From positions 62,001 through 126,000 of the forward strand of contig NZ_PKRP01000009.1 of the NCBI RefSeq assembly GCF_002855515.1: 64,000 nucleotides of DNA, in the 5' to 3' direction. How positions within the stretch are numbered: the stretch's first letter is position 1; every line of letters starts with the position of its first letter. The position numbers and the translations under genes are program-made. Positions 34,230-43,413 of the stretch are shown piece by piece. The DNA comes from Rhizobium sp. TH135 (lineage in GTDB: Bacteria; Pseudomonadota; Alphaproteobacteria; Rhizobiales; Rhizobiaceae). Under the pieces are notes generated by a model. The model was given only the letters and a program-made list of their open reading frames with translations. It was not told the origin of the DNA and did not search any database.

Positions 34230-34604
34230 TTGGCGCTCGGTATCTGTTTAAGATCTTTACGATTGATAAGATGGTAGCCAAGCAAGGTCCCTAGGCCACC
34301 TTGCCGAAACGAGAGCGGGTCTTGCGAACCCAATTGCGACACGCAGAAAACGCTGACTTACAACTGCGATCCAGTGACGATTTGCCGACTAAACGACCGG
34401 CTTCCAGCTTTAGCAGTCGCTGATTAAAACATCGCGAATGCATGAGGATTGCGCTGTCGGGAGTTTCGACCGAATCTAATCGAGAATGCGGCGGCACCTG
34501 CTCCGCATCTTGAGCAATTCCTTTCAGTCCGAAGGAAAGTTTTCGGGAATCAGGGCCGCTTGATGGGCCGACATGCTCTAGATGTCGGCCCCATCGTTGC
34601 TTGT
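34230..34604. other. Intergenic region between the GGDEF-EAL gene and the second chemoreceptor
   Basis: These 375 bases hold the promoter of the GGDEF-EAL gene. A minus-strand frame (34291-34497; basic C-terminus ending RKTRSRFGKVA) is present, but nothing else supports it as a gene. Confidence 0.4.
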
Positions 34605-36464
34605 CTAAGCGGCACGCAGACCTAAGACGCCTGAATTCCTGTGTTCGACGATCTGGTCCCCTTCTCGGATGGTGGCCCTTCTATTCAATTTGAAGCGGTT
34701 CACCAGATGGGCCAGCAAATTGGATCCCTCGGCCAGCGTGTGGCTAACGGCTGTCGTTTCTTCAACCATCGCAGCATTCTGTTGCGTCATCTGGTCGATA
34801 CTGCTGACTGCAGCGCTGATCTGGCTCAGTCCCAGCGCCTGTTCGGCAGCTGCAGTCGCAATGGCATCAACGTTGCTGTTGATTTCAGAAACGAACTCCT
34901 CAATTGAACCCAGAGCCGTACCAGTTTCATTCACGAGTCGGACACCGGACGCGACTTCTTCCGCTGATTTACCGATCAGCTCCTTGATCTCTCGGGCCGC
35001 GACGGCCGAACGCTGAGCCAGCTCGCGCACTTCCTGGGCTACAACCGCGAAACCTTTACCGGCATCACCAGCTCGAGCGGCCTCTACGCCGGCATTGAGC
35101 GCAAGAAGGTTCGTCTGGAAAGCAATCTGATCGATTACGCCAATGATCTGGGTGATTTCGTCTGAAGCGGCCTGAATGCGGCCCATCGCTTCGACGGCGT
35201 CGCGGACGATTGCTCCAGAGGCCGATGCACAAGCCTTCGCGTCGACAACCAGCTTGCTTGTATCCTGCATGCGCGATGATGACAGTTTAACGGTTGAGGA
35301 CACTTGTTCCAGGGCCGCAGAAGTTTGTTCGAGTGCCGCAGCCTGCTGCTCTGTCCGTTTTGCCAGATTGTCAGATGCCTCGCGCATTTCTTGCCCGTTG
35401 TTCTGGAGCGCGTGAGTCTGCTGAAGTACCTGCTCGAGTGTGGCCTGGAAGGTGGCGATCGAGTTGTTGAAGTCGTGGCGGAGAGGCTCGAAGTCAGCCG
35501 GGAACTTCTCGTCAATCGTAATGCGAATATTGCAGTCGGCGAGCCGCTTCAATCCTGCACCGAGCTCTCGCACGACCACGCTAAGATTTTGCGCATGCTG
35601 TTCCTGGGAGCGCTGCGACTCTGCTCGTTCGTTATCGATTGTCTGGCGTTGTTGTTCGGCAGCAGCAAGGCGATCCTGAACTTTGTCATTGACGGAGTCA
35701 CGGAGTGAAACAAGCGTTCTTGCCATGTCTCCGACCTCGTCTCCACGGTTTACGTCCGGCACGTCAGCTGCGAAATCCTCGGCAGCAATCCTGTTCATCG
35801 CCATTTGCAGGCGCCGGATGGGGCGGGTAACCGAACGAATGATCGACAGCGCGCCGATGATCATGAACAGGCAGCCTGCAGCTGCAACTGCTGCGGTCTT
35901 CTCAGCACTCGCCCAAATCTTGGCTTCCAGATCGTCAACGTAGACACCGTTGCCGATCACCCACCCCCAAGGTTCAAACAGAGCGACGTGCGAGAGTTTG
36001 CGAACAGGTTCATCTATGCCCGGTTTCGGCCAACGATACTCGACAAAACCGCTCTTTTCAGCTTTTGCGACATTGACGAATTCAACCCAAAGGGCTTTGC
36101 CGTCGGGGTCTTTCATGTCCGTGACATCTTTCCCATTAAGCTCAGGCTTTATGGGATGCATCAAAACAACTTGCTGAAGGTCATTTACCCACAGGTAACC
36201 GCTCTCTCCGTAGCGAACCGCAGCGAGTTCAGCTAAGGCTGCTTCGCGTGCTTCGTCTTCCGAAAGCGATCCATTTTTCGCGTCGTTAAGCCGTTTCTGG
36301 ACGATTGAGAGGGCGACTTCATCGACTGTTCGCAGAAGATCTTTGCGCTCTTCGAGCAATTGGTCAGCGGTTGTCGACAGCGTGACTGCCATAGCCAGAC
36401 TGACCACGAGCAGTGATAATCCAACCAGCAGATAGAGCCTGGTGGAGATGCGGAAACGTGACAT
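34605..36464 (-). CDS. Methyl-accepting chemotaxis protein with single Cache domain
   Basis: This 619-residue receptor starts at 36464, with CGGAG nearby and a natural N-terminus (MSRFRISTRLYLLVG). A first helix (about 9-30) precedes an sCache_2 periplasmic domain with GESGYLWVNDLQQVVLMHP and VRKLSHVALFEPWGWVIGNG. A second helix, HAMP and the signalling domain follow, with IGVIDQIAFQTNLLALNAGVEAARAG. The middle linker (CNIRITIDEKFPADFEPLRHDFN) is shared with the receptor at 29076. sCache receptors often bind small organic acids; the ligand here is unknown. Confidence 0.93.
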   Translation of the reverse strand: MSRFRISTRLYLLVGLSLLVVSLAMAVTLSTTADQLLEERKDLLRTVDEVALSIVQKRLNDAKNGSLSEDEAREAALAELAAVRYGESGYLWVNDLQQVVLMHPIKPELNGKDVTDMKDPDGKALWVEFVNVAKAEKSGFVEYRWPKPGIDEPVRKLSHVALFEPWGWVIGNGVYVDDLEAKIWASAEKTAAVAAAGCLFMIIGALSIIRSVTRPIRRLQMAMNRIAAEDFAADVPDVNRGDEVGDMARTLVSLRDSVNDKVQDRLAAAEQQRQTIDNERAESQRSQEQHAQNLSVVVRELGAGLKRLADCNIRITIDEKFPADFEPLRHDFNNSIATFQATLEQVLQQTHALQNNGQEMREASDNLAKRTEQQAAALEQTSAALEQVSSTVKLSSSRMQDTSKLVVDAKACASASGAIVRDAVEAMGRIQAASDEITQIIGVIDQIAFQTNLLALNAGVEAARAGDAGKGFAVVAQEVRELAQRSAVAAREIKELIGKSAEEVASGVRLVNETGTALGSIEEFVSEINSNVDAIATAAAEQALGLSQISAAVSSIDQMTQQNAAMVEETTAVSHTLAEGSNLLAHLVNRFKLNRRATIREGDQIVEHRNSGVLGLRAA

Positions 36465-36769
36465 GGCGACTCCGAGTGATGCGGGAATCGGGTTCTTACA
36501 GCCACAGTCTTGGCTCATCGCAGAGCCATATGGCCGCGACCAACGTGCATCGATGCTGTAGGAGCCCCCCCCTAAATTGACATGTCACATTTAACGCACG
36601 TCCGTTAAACATGAATTAATCTGATTGAGAATGCTGTTCTTATAGGCAATCGGCCAAAAGATTAAGTAGAAGGGTGCCTTCCAGGGAAATTCTGGGATCA
36701 ACATCAGCAGAAGTCACGATTTGTATGATCGCGATTGGCAGCGCGAACTAGCTATTGTCCCTGTGTGCT
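36465..36769. other. Intergenic region between chemoreceptor and integrase
   Basis: These 305 bases contain the leader of the receptor gene and the downstream side of the integrase gene. There is an eight-C run near 36566. No gene or repeat was recognised. Confidence 0.5.
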
Positions 36770-37915
36770 TCATCCAAGGAGCCGCGCGGCGCGTCCGCTG
36801 CGTCGCTGAGCATCATTGTAATAGGCCGACGCCTGTTGAACGGATCTATGCCGAGATTGCTCCATGGCTTCGGGGAGGGGAATGCCGCGATTGGCCGCTT
36901 CGGTTAGATAACCGGAGCGCAACCCATGTGCAGAAAACTCCGTCGGATCGAGCCCGGCCAGTTCCGCCCGCTGCTTAACGATATCATTGATGGCCTTCGG
37001 GTCCAGCGGCCGGCGAGACACATTGCCCCACCGATCAATCGCCCTGAAAACACTGCCCTTGTCGATTTTTGCAGCCGCAAGCCACGAGTTTAGCGCCTCC
37101 ACCGGTCGACCGCTGAGGTAGACGACTTCATCACTGTCGGCGCCGCTGGTTTTGGTGCGCCCGAGTTGAATAGAAAGAGATAGTAGGGGAGGAGCCCCGT
37201 CAATCTGGATCGGCTCTTCCGGTTGCAGCTGTTCGATCCTGAGGCCGGCGATTTCGCTGCGGCGACGGCCGCCCGAGGCAAAGGCGACCATCAGGATCGC
37301 ACTGTCTCTGACATCACGCAGGCTTCCCGTCGTGCAGGTTGCGAGCAGTCTGGAGAGAATATCCCCTGTGACGGCCTTGGCGCTTTTCCGTTTTCTTGGC
37401 CGCAGCGTCGCACGCACGGCCAAGCGGATTGCGGACTTGAGCGCAGGAGAACCGAAAAAACCGTCCAGCCCGCGCCATTTCGTCAGGGTCGACCAGGTGG
37501 CAAGGCGCCGGCGCACGGTGTCAGGCGCATGCGGGCCGGGCGACCGAAGTAATCCTTGAATGCGGAGCTTCTGCTCGACGTCAGCTGGCATGCCGTGATC
37601 CGGATCCGTCAGACGCTTCTCAGCGTTCCACAGGTGGTGCGCAACGAATTTGAGAAGGAGCGCTTCGGGTGCTGGCCAGGGAAGCGAGCGTCCTGTCGCC
37701 GCAAGCGACCAAGCCTGCAGGTAAGCAAGATCGGAGCTCAGCGCGCGTAGCGTGTTGGCACCCATGCCCTCGTTTACGAGATGGCGTAGGGTCTCGACGT
37801 CCTGATCGGTCAGCAATTCCGCCAGCTCATCCCGTCGGTCCATGGGTAGAACGGCGGCAATCGTGTCGAGTGTCGCTACTCGCGCCGCGAGCTCAGTAGG
37901 GCGATCAATGCTCAT
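36770..37915 (-). CDS. Tyrosine recombinase/site-specific integrase
   Basis: This 381-residue protein has an N-terminal SAM-like core-binding region. The catalytic domain carries Arg in SGGRRRSEIAGLR, His-x-x-Arg in SAHGLRSGYL, His in SRHRSVQ and Tyr in ASAYYND. The ATG at 37915 lies inside the end of the VapC-like gene (11-base overlap). A longer frame to 37987 would run through vapC. It probably acts on plasmid or element junctions; no attachment site was identified. Confidence 0.9.
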   Translation of the reverse strand: MSIDRPTELAARVATLDTIAAVLPMDRRDELAELLTDQDVETLRHLVNEGMGANTLRALSSDLAYLQAWSLAATGRSLPWPAPEALLLKFVAHHLWNAEKRLTDPDHGMPADVEQKLRIQGLLRSPGPHAPDTVRRRLATWSTLTKWRGLDGFFGSPALKSAIRLAVRATLRPRKRKSAKAVTGDILSRLLATCTTGSLRDVRDSAILMVAFASGGRRRSEIAGLRIEQLQPEEPIQIDGAPPLLSLSIQLGRTKTSGADSDEVVYLSGRPVEALNSWLAAAKIDKGSVFRAIDRWGNVSRRPLDPKAINDIVKQRAELAGLDPTEFSAHGLRSGYLTEAANRGIPLPEAMEQSRHRSVQQASAYYNDAQRRSGRAARLLG

Positions 37916-38324
37916 GCTCAGGCAATCCAAACACCGCCACACCTTCTGCGCGGGCAGCTTCCGCCAGTCGACGGTCGAGTGTGGCAAGAGGGAGCTGTTC
38001 GAGAAGTGCTAGAGCGAGGTAGGCGGCATTGTACGCACTGAGACGGTATTTCCGGGACAAACGCACCACCTCCGTGTCGTCGCCGGCGCCACTCAGGTGC
38101 AGTGGTAGGCCGCGGAACCGCGCCAGCGCCGAATGAACAAAATCAGCCGAGATCCGCTCTCGCTTTTCGGCGCTCAGGAGTATGCTGCGAATCTCATGGC
38201 GAAGCAGATCCGGCGCGACCGCGTCTTCCTCTCTCATGCGGGCCATTGCTAGTTCGGCGGTTGTGTTTTCTTCGTCCGGCAGCAGCCACGCGCCAGCGAT
38301 CGAGGCATCAACGACAAAAGCCAC
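37905..38324 (-). CDS. PIN-domain toxin, VapC-like, with an altered acidic residue
   Basis: This 139-residue protein starts with GTG overlapping the antitoxin stop (TAGTG). The PIN domain begins AFVVDASIAGAWLLPDEE (Asp6), with PDLLRHEI and PLATLDRRLAE later. The third acidic residue of the RNase site, normally SAYDAAYLA, reads SAYNAAYLA, so an Asn replaces Asp. This may lower or abolish cleavage. An in-frame ATG at 38348 inside the antitoxin gene gives a longer version. VapC toxins cut tRNA or rRNA. Confidence 0.85.
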   Translation of the reverse strand: MAFVVDASIAGAWLLPDEENTTAELAMARMREEDAVAPDLLRHEIRSILLSAEKRERISADFVHSALARFRGLPLHLSGAGDDTEVVRLSRKYRLSAYNAAYLALALLEQLPLATLDRRLAEAARAEGVAVFGLPEHEH

Positions 38325-38563
38325 TAGCGTCGGGCTTCCTGCTTCCATTCCTGGATTTCTTGATGGGTGACGGGCTTGGCCTGAGCGCGCAGCGCCCGCA
38401 CGGCTTCGATCGCGGCCGTTCGCTGACGCCGTTCGTCCATGGCCACCAGGCGCGCTACCGGGTCATTGCCACGGGCGATGATGAAGTCCTCGCCGGCCTC
38501 GACGCGTGCCAGCAGTTCTGACAGATGCGTTTTGGCCTCGGCGACCTTGACGGTAACAGTCAT
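38324..38563 (-). CDS. Phd/YefM-family antitoxin
   Basis: This 79-residue protein has the Phd/YefM start (TVKVAEAKTHLSELLARVEAGEDFIIARGNDPVARLV). An Arg-rich helical tail for toxin binding ends it (EIQEWKQEARR). It neutralises the PIN protein next to it and should repress the pair. CTAT-N5-ATAG about 30 bases upstream of its start is a weak operator candidate. Confidence 0.9.
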   Translation of the reverse strand: MTVTVKVAEAKTHLSELLARVEAGEDFIIARGNDPVARLVAMDERRQRTAAIEAVRALRAQAKPVTHQEIQEWKQEARR

Positions 38564-38759
38564 GACAGTTCCTTCGTTATTCGTCCTCGCAATTTCTATG
38601 TAAAATAGACACCATGCCAGGGTTGGTCAATGGGCTGACTAACTCACCCCCGATAAGGGTTACTTATCGTAGGTCAGGAACCCCAGCCTCATTTATGCGA
38701 TGTACGGAACCGTAATGCGCATATAGCTTTCTCTTACCGAATCATTTACCATAAATTCA

Positions 38760-38804
38760 ATGTCTTACGATCTCACGAAATTGCCCATGCAGAGCCTGCT
38801 GAGG
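38760..38804 (+). pseudogene. 5' fragment of a RHE_PE00001-type (DUF1612/HTH_13) gene cut off by an IS66-family element
   Basis: Fifteen codons, MSYDLTKLPMQSLLR, match the usual N-terminus of this rhizobial plasmid-borne family. The frame then enters the IS66-family element at 38805. The last eight bases, TGCTGAGG, are the target duplication. The rest of the gene resumes in the same frame at 40651. Joined, the original protein would be 377 residues. Confidence 0.8.
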
Positions 38805-40642
38805 GTAAGCGGGGCTAATCCGGTGGCAACGCCGAGAAAATCTGCAGTTTCGGGGGCTTGTGCGGGCTGGCAGGATCGGCTGCTGAGAGGGCAGGGTGGT
38901 CGTCAGAGACGGGCCGCAACCAGGGAAGCGAGCGGGGCAATAGGATGATCTTTGTCGCTGATCCCCAGCCGATCGCCGAGGTAGTGCCAGAACGACAAGC
39001 CAAGCTTCTGGCAGGTCTTCGAGAGGCCCAGCATGCTGTCGCGCGCTTGGCGTCCGTTGCGGCTCACCGTGCCCCCGGAAATCTTCCGCTTGATGACAAA
39101 GCCGCGCAGATCTCGCTCCGACGCATTGGTGTGAAGCGGGATCTCTGGCCGCTCCAGAACCCTGAGCAGCTCCGGCTTGCGACGCCTCAGCCGAAACAGC
39201 AATTTGTCGAGATCGCCATAGCCGGTGCGGATCGAGAAAATCCGATCGAAGCGAGTCTGCAGGCCCTTGGCCATAACCGGGTCAGGCCTTCGTCGATACG
39301 CCTTCAGAGCCTTGTAAAAGTGCCAGATGAGCTCGCGCAGGGTTTCGACGTGCTTCACCTGGCCGGGCGTGGCCGGCATCAGTTTCTGCAGCAGCCGTTC
39401 TGCATGCACCCAACACAGCGCGTGGGTGCCGACCCGAAACTGCCCGGCATCGTCGGAGACGATCACCGCGTTTCCGACCAGGCCATGATGGCGGATGGCG
39501 CCCCATATGCCGGCCTCTGCGAATGGCCGAAGCGTCTCCGTGTCGAAGATGTCGATGCCATGTTCAGCGAGGTGCTGGAGGAAGGGCACCCGGTTGGCAA
39601 ACCGCAGCGGTTCATGGGTGTTCAACCGGGCAGTAAGGGCAGGGTCGACCTGCCGGTCGTCCAGCAGCGCGAAAGCGGCGTCGTTGAGAACATAGTCCTG
39701 ATAGTTGCCGCGCAAGAGGGCGAGGAAGTTCAGCCGCGACTTCGAGGACGCCGTGCGGAAGGCGGTGAAATGCTCGCCGCCAATATGCGTCGTATGGAAA
39801 TTGCGGTTGGCGTGACGGGCACCGGTGTCGTCGACCGTGACATAGGGCGCCGAGACGAGGCCGGCATGCAGCACGGCCGCATCCTCGGCGTGGAAACCAT
39901 CCAGCCTCTCTGTCAGGAACCGCACCACCTGGCGCTTCGATATTTCGACGCCAACGTCGTTGAGCAACGTCGTCATTCGCTGCGTCGTGACCTGCCCATG
40001 CGCATAAAGCATCAGACAAAACCGCCGCAGATTGGGTCCAAAGCCACCTCTTATCCCCGCAGGCAGCTGTGCTGTGATGGTCTCCCCCTCTGGCGTCACC
40101 CAGCACTCCCGCCGGTAACGAACCACCTCGACCTTGAGCACCAGATCCCGGACAAAGCAGTCCTTGTAGCCCTTAAAGCGCGATCCGTCCGGCACACTGG
40201 CCGGCAGCACCTCTTCACGGGTCACCCGCTTCGTGTCGTTCTTCGGCCCTCGCGGCCGGAGCGCCGGATTCTTGGCCGAGAGCGGCTTGTCACCCGTTGC
40301 CTTTTCCATCCCCGACGGTCTGAAGGGTGGGCGGGGCGGCAGGTTTTTAAGCCGCGCAATCTCGTCACGCAGAAGCTGATTGTCGATCTTCAGCCGGGTG
40401 TTCTCGAGCCTGAGCTGATCGTTCTCATCGCGAAGCCTTTGGTGTTCAGCTTCGAGCGTCTCAATTCGGGCGTCTGCCCGATCAGCACGCTCCACCAGGC
40501 CGGTCACGAGCTCGCGCAGCGCCTTCAGCGAGAGCGTGTCGGCATGCTCGGCCATGGGCAGGCGGCGCTTCGTCATCACGGGAGTGAATCATGAATTACC
40601 GCAAACAGGAATCCCTGGTGCCACCGGATTTGCTCCAGGTAC
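38805..40642. mobile_element. IS66-family insertion sequence with 8-bp target duplication
   Basis: This 1838-base element starts GTAAGCGGGGCTAATCCGG and ends with an imperfect inverse of it (about 19 of 24 terminal bases match, inner part ATCCGGTGGCA identical). It is flanked on both sides by the exact repeat TGCTGAGG (38797-38804 and 40643-40650), the 8-bp duplication expected of IS66. It carries a single long transposase gene, like the ISBst12-type subgroup, without tnpA or tnpB. It interrupts the RHE_PE00001-type gene. Confidence 0.9.
38903..40576 (-). CDS. IS66-family transposase
   Basis: This 557-residue transposase has an N-terminal Leu/Arg/Glu coiled coil (about residues 10-75) and a zinc-finger-like region of the family that has lost its cysteines. 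The DDE core follows, with YVTVDDTGARH near residue 245, SDDAGQF, CWVHAERLL and a glutamate-containing HTNASERDLRGFVIKRK. It appears complete. A GTG just upstream (40579) and an ATG at 40555 are other possible starts. It runs opposite to the gene it interrupts. Confidence 0.93.
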   Translation of the reverse strand: MTKRRLPMAEHADTLSLKALRELVTGLVERADRADARIETLEAEHQRLRDENDQLRLENTRLKIDNQLLRDEIARLKNLPPRPPFRPSGMEKATGDKPLSAKNPALRPRGPKNDTKRVTREEVLPASVPDGSRFKGYKDCFVRDLVLKVEVVRYRRECWVTPEGETITAQLPAGIRGGFGPNLRRFCLMLYAHGQVTTQRMTTLLNDVGVEISKRQVVRFLTERLDGFHAEDAAVLHAGLVSAPYVTVDDTGARHANRNFHTTHIGGEHFTAFRTASSKSRLNFLALLRGNYQDYVLNDAAFALLDDRQVDPALTARLNTHEPLRFANRVPFLQHLAEHGIDIFDTETLRPFAEAGIWGAIRHHGLVGNAVIVSDDAGQFRVGTHALCWVHAERLLQKLMPATPGQVKHVETLRELIWHFYKALKAYRRRPDPVMAKGLQTRFDRIFSIRTGYGDLDKLLFRLRRRKPELLRVLERPEIPLHTNASERDLRGFVIKRKISGGTVSRNGRQARDSMLGLSKTCQKLGLSFWHYLGDRLGISDKDHPIAPLASLVAARL

Positions 40643-41739
40643 TGCTGAGGCCGATCTCCGAGGCCGCCGTCGCGCTTGCCCGCCTCGACGAGCGCATTGC
40701 GCGCTCTCCCGTCGGCGAGGGCTTTCTGGAGCGCTCGCATTTCCTGGACGCGCATGCCTCGCTCTGGGTCGATGGGGAACTTGTCCATCTCGAAGATCTC
40801 GTCCTGCATGACGCTCTCCGGGACATCCGTGCTCCCACCCATGAACTCACCATCGCCCGCGACATCCTGAAAACCCGCCGTCGCATCGCCGCCCATCCAC
40901 CGGCTTGGGCGCTCTCGGTTCAAGGCCTCGCCTCCCTCCGCGGGCGGGCGTGGCCCGCGGCATCATTGGGTGGAGACGGGGAGGGGGTGCCGGATAGGGG
41001 TGTCGAGGTGAGAGAAACTGGGGATGGAGTAGGTGAGGTGGAGGATCCGGACAATGATGGGCTGAGCGATGCGTTTGCCGCAATCGATGCGGTGCTTGCC
41101 CGCTCGGAGGCGACTATCGAAGAGGCGAAGAAGCCGGGGCGCGCCAAAAGCGCTCCGGAAAAGGACCCCTTCGTCTACGATCTCGACTGGGATGAGGGCG
41201 AGCGGCTGGCGGAGTGGCAAGCTGTGCTGGCTCGGGCCCAGGATTTGCCACCGGTCTGCCAAGCGATCGTGGCGCTCGACGCCTGGAATGAGATTGCCGT
41301 TCTCCAGCATGCGCCCTGGCTCGGTCGGCTGCTGGCCGCCTCGATCCTTCGTGAGGGTGGCGTCACCACCGGCGGACATCTCGCGGCGATCAATCTGGGG
41401 CTCAAAGCCATCCCCGTCGATCGGCGCCGGCATCGTGATCGTGAGACGCGGTTGCTGGCCATAGCGAAGGCTTTGACAATTGCTGCGGAGGCGGGGCTCA
41501 AGGAGCATGATCGACTGGTCTTGGCGCGGGAGATGATGCAGCGAAAGCTGGAGGGACGTCGGACGTCGTCCAGGCTTCCGGAACTCGTCGCGCTCGTCAT
41601 GGCGCGGCCGCTGCTCTCGGCGGGCATGGTGGCAAAGACACTTGAGGTGACGCCGCAAGGCGCGCGGCGGATTGTGCAGGAGCTGGGGTTGAGGGAGATG
41701 ACGGGGAGGGGGAGGTTTCGGGCCTGGGGAGTTATCTAA
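40591..41739 (+). CDS. RHE_PE00001-type protein (DUF1612/HTH_13) with IS-derived N-terminus
   Basis: This 382-residue frame starts at an ATG inside the right end of the IS66-family element, with GGGAG nearby. It reads through the terminal repeat and continues in frame into the interrupted gene (PISEAAVALARLDERI). The first 17 codons are IS sequence, then LLR from the duplicated target, then the native protein. DUF1612 spans about 25-260. The C-terminal HTH_13 includes LSAGMVAKTLEVTPQGARRIV near 345. Function unknown; probably DNA-binding and widespread on rhizobial plasmids. Whether the hybrid is expressed is open. Confidence 0.75.
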   Translation: MNYRKQESLVPPDLLQVLLRPISEAAVALARLDERIARSPVGEGFLERSHFLDAHASLWVDGELVHLEDLVLHDALRDIRAPTHELTIARDILKTRRRIAAHPPAWALSVQGLASLRGRAWPAASLGGDGEGVPDRGVEVRETGDGVGEVEDPDNDGLSDAFAAIDAVLARSEATIEEAKKPGRAKSAPEKDPFVYDLDWDEGERLAEWQAVLARAQDLPPVCQAIVALDAWNEIAVLQHAPWLGRLLAASILREGGVTTGGHLAAINLGLKAIPVDRRRHRDRETRLLAIAKALTIAAEAGLKEHDRLVLAREMMQRKLEGRRTSSRLPELVALVMARPLLSAGMVAKTLEVTPQGARRIVQELGLREMTGRGRFRAWGVI

Positions 41740-41872
41740 GACCCGATCACTGTTGCGCTCGCGCCCAAAGACGCTGGAAGAACTATGAGTCGTCATTGAA
41801 GAGTGGCCTGCTGCCGGTTTCTTGGACACCGAGTTAAGGTGCTTCCAATGAAACTGGAGTGCATGAACGCAA

Positions 41873-42157
41873 CGAAGGAAGTTCAGCCGCGAGTACAAGC
41901 TTGAGGCGGTGAGATTGGTTCGAGAGCGTGGGGTCGGCGTTGCGTAAGCATCCCGCGATCTGGATGTTCATGAGAATGTCCTGCGCAAGTGGATCAGGGA
42001 ATATGGTTCGGACCCAGCACAGGCTTTTCCTGGTCAGGGACATATGAAGCCTGAGCAGCTTGAGATCGAGAGGCTTCAGAAAGAAGTGGCCAAGCTGAAG
42101 GCGGAGCGTGGCATCTTAAAAAAGGCCGCCGCCTACTTTGCGAAGGACGTGATATGA
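41873..42157 (+). pseudogene. IS3-family orfA, broken
   Basis: In frame the sequence reads FSREYKLEAVRLVRERG, then VGVA, then a TAA at 41945 where a Gln codon is usual. It continues ASRDLDVHENVLRKWIREYG and ends LKKAAAYFAKDVI. The nearest ATG (41863) is out of frame. Both faults make it non-functional. It overlaps orfB by ATGA. Confidence 0.8.
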
Positions 42158-43050
42158 AGTTCGCGTTCATTGCAAAGCACCGTTCGATCTGGCCCCTATC
42201 GTCGTTGCTCCGCATCGACTGCCGGGCAAAGGGTGGCATGGCTCTGCGAAGCGCTGGGTGTATCGCGTTCCGGCTTTCATGCCTGGTTAAACCGATCTCC
42301 GAGCCAGCATGCCCAGTATGACGAGGCTCTGCTCGACAAAATCAGGGACAGCTTCAGGGATAGCGACCGCACCTACGGCGCGCGGCGTGTCTGGGACGAC
42401 CTCCTTGCCGAAGGTCTCTCCTGTGGTCTGCATCGTGTCGAGCGTCTCATGCGCGCCAATGCATTGAGAGCAAGCCCGAGACGGCGAGGCTTGCCGAGAG
42501 ACGAAGGCGCGCGCCCTGTCATCATGCCGAATGTGCTAGACCGACAATTCGCGGCAGCAAGACCGAACCAGAAGTGGGTGGCCGATTTTACATATCTGTG
42601 GACGGCTGAGGGATGGCTCTATGTGGCTGCCGTCATCGACCTGTTCTCGCGCTGTGTCGTTGGCTGGTCGATGAATGCCAACAGGACGGCCCAGCTCGTC
42701 ACAGATGCTCTGATCATGGCCATCTGGCGCAGAGGCAAGCCGGATGCGCTTCTCCACCATTCCGACCAGGCAGCCAATACACGAGCGAGCAGTTCCAGCG
42801 TCTCATGGCCGATCACGGCATCACGTGCTCGATGAGCCGATCCGGCAATGTCTGCGACAATGCCGCGATGGAAAGCTCCTTCTCATCACTCAAAACGGAA
42901 AGGACAGCTCGCAAGGTCTACAGGACCAGGGGCGATGCAAAGGCGGACGTGTTCGATTACATCGAGCGCTTCTACAATCCAAAGCGTCGCCATTCGACAC
43001 TGGGCTACCTCAGCCCGATGGAATTTGAAAACAAGGTGGGATTAGCTTAA
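42154..43050 (+). pseudogene. IS3-family orfB transposase, broken
   Basis: It starts MKFAFIAKHRSIWP. About 37 extra bases (near 42199-42235) then separate this from VAWLCEALGVSRSGFHAWLNR. The DDE core follows with VADFTYLW. A one-base loss near 42770 (GG where GGG is expected in HHSDQGSQYTS) shifts the frame. The rest continues in the third frame with AAMESSFSSLKTE and NPKRRHSTLGYLSPMEFE. Inactive. Confidence 0.82.
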
Positions 43051-43080
43051 CTCGGTGTCCGAAAAACCGGCAGCAGGCCA

Positions 43081-43413
43081 CAATGAAGAAGCTTGTCTCG
43101 TGTCGCGGTCCAAATGGTCCCCTGCCTGGAAAAAGCTCAACCGACAGAGCCGAATCGGTAAATGTGCCGAGCGTCACCCAATCGCCGATTCGGTTGGAAA
43201 CAACGCCGAGCATATGCCACAGATCCCAGAACAAGGCCGTAGCCTCCAGCGACAGGCTTTCCTGCAGCGGTGCGGCCAAGATCTATTCAGTGAGAAGTCA
43301 AGAGGTTCTTTTTCGGCGGCGCGGATGCTTATGGAAAAGTGTGGAACGAAAAGTATTCTGGCGGCAGGCCTATGTGGCGATGCCCGCGGCGCCGAAACAG
43401 GATTGCTTGTGGC
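43081..43413. other. Scar region between IS3 element and sugar operon
   Basis: A minus-strand frame (43010-43279) encodes PLQESLSLEATALFWDLWHM-like sequence. It could be a fragment of a gene cut by the IS, but I do not recognise it. Part of the frame lies in the IS end. Nothing else was seen. Confidence 0.35.

Larger units (their letters stand above)
41804..43080 (+). mobile_element. Degenerate IS3-family element with 35-bp terminal inverted repeats
   Basis: The left end (41804-41838) and right end (43046-43080) are inverted repeats matching at 33 of 35 positions. They begin TGGCCTGCTGCCGGTTT and contain GGACACCGAGTTAAG. The TG...CA ends fit IS3. No 3- or 4-bp target duplication is visible. 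Both open frames are broken, so it cannot transpose by itself. Confidence 0.85.

Noticed and set aside
34291..34497. 68-codon minus-strand frame
   Set aside because: No ribosome site, no recognised family, and poor start context; left as intergenic.
38858..40594. 578-codon open frame on the plus strand
   Set aside because: It is the antisense of the IS66-family transposase, which has clear family motifs; the plus-strand product has none.
43010..43279. 89-codon minus-strand frame at the IS3 end
   Set aside because: It may hold a gene fragment but I could not match it to a family, and part of it is IS sequence, so no gene was called.
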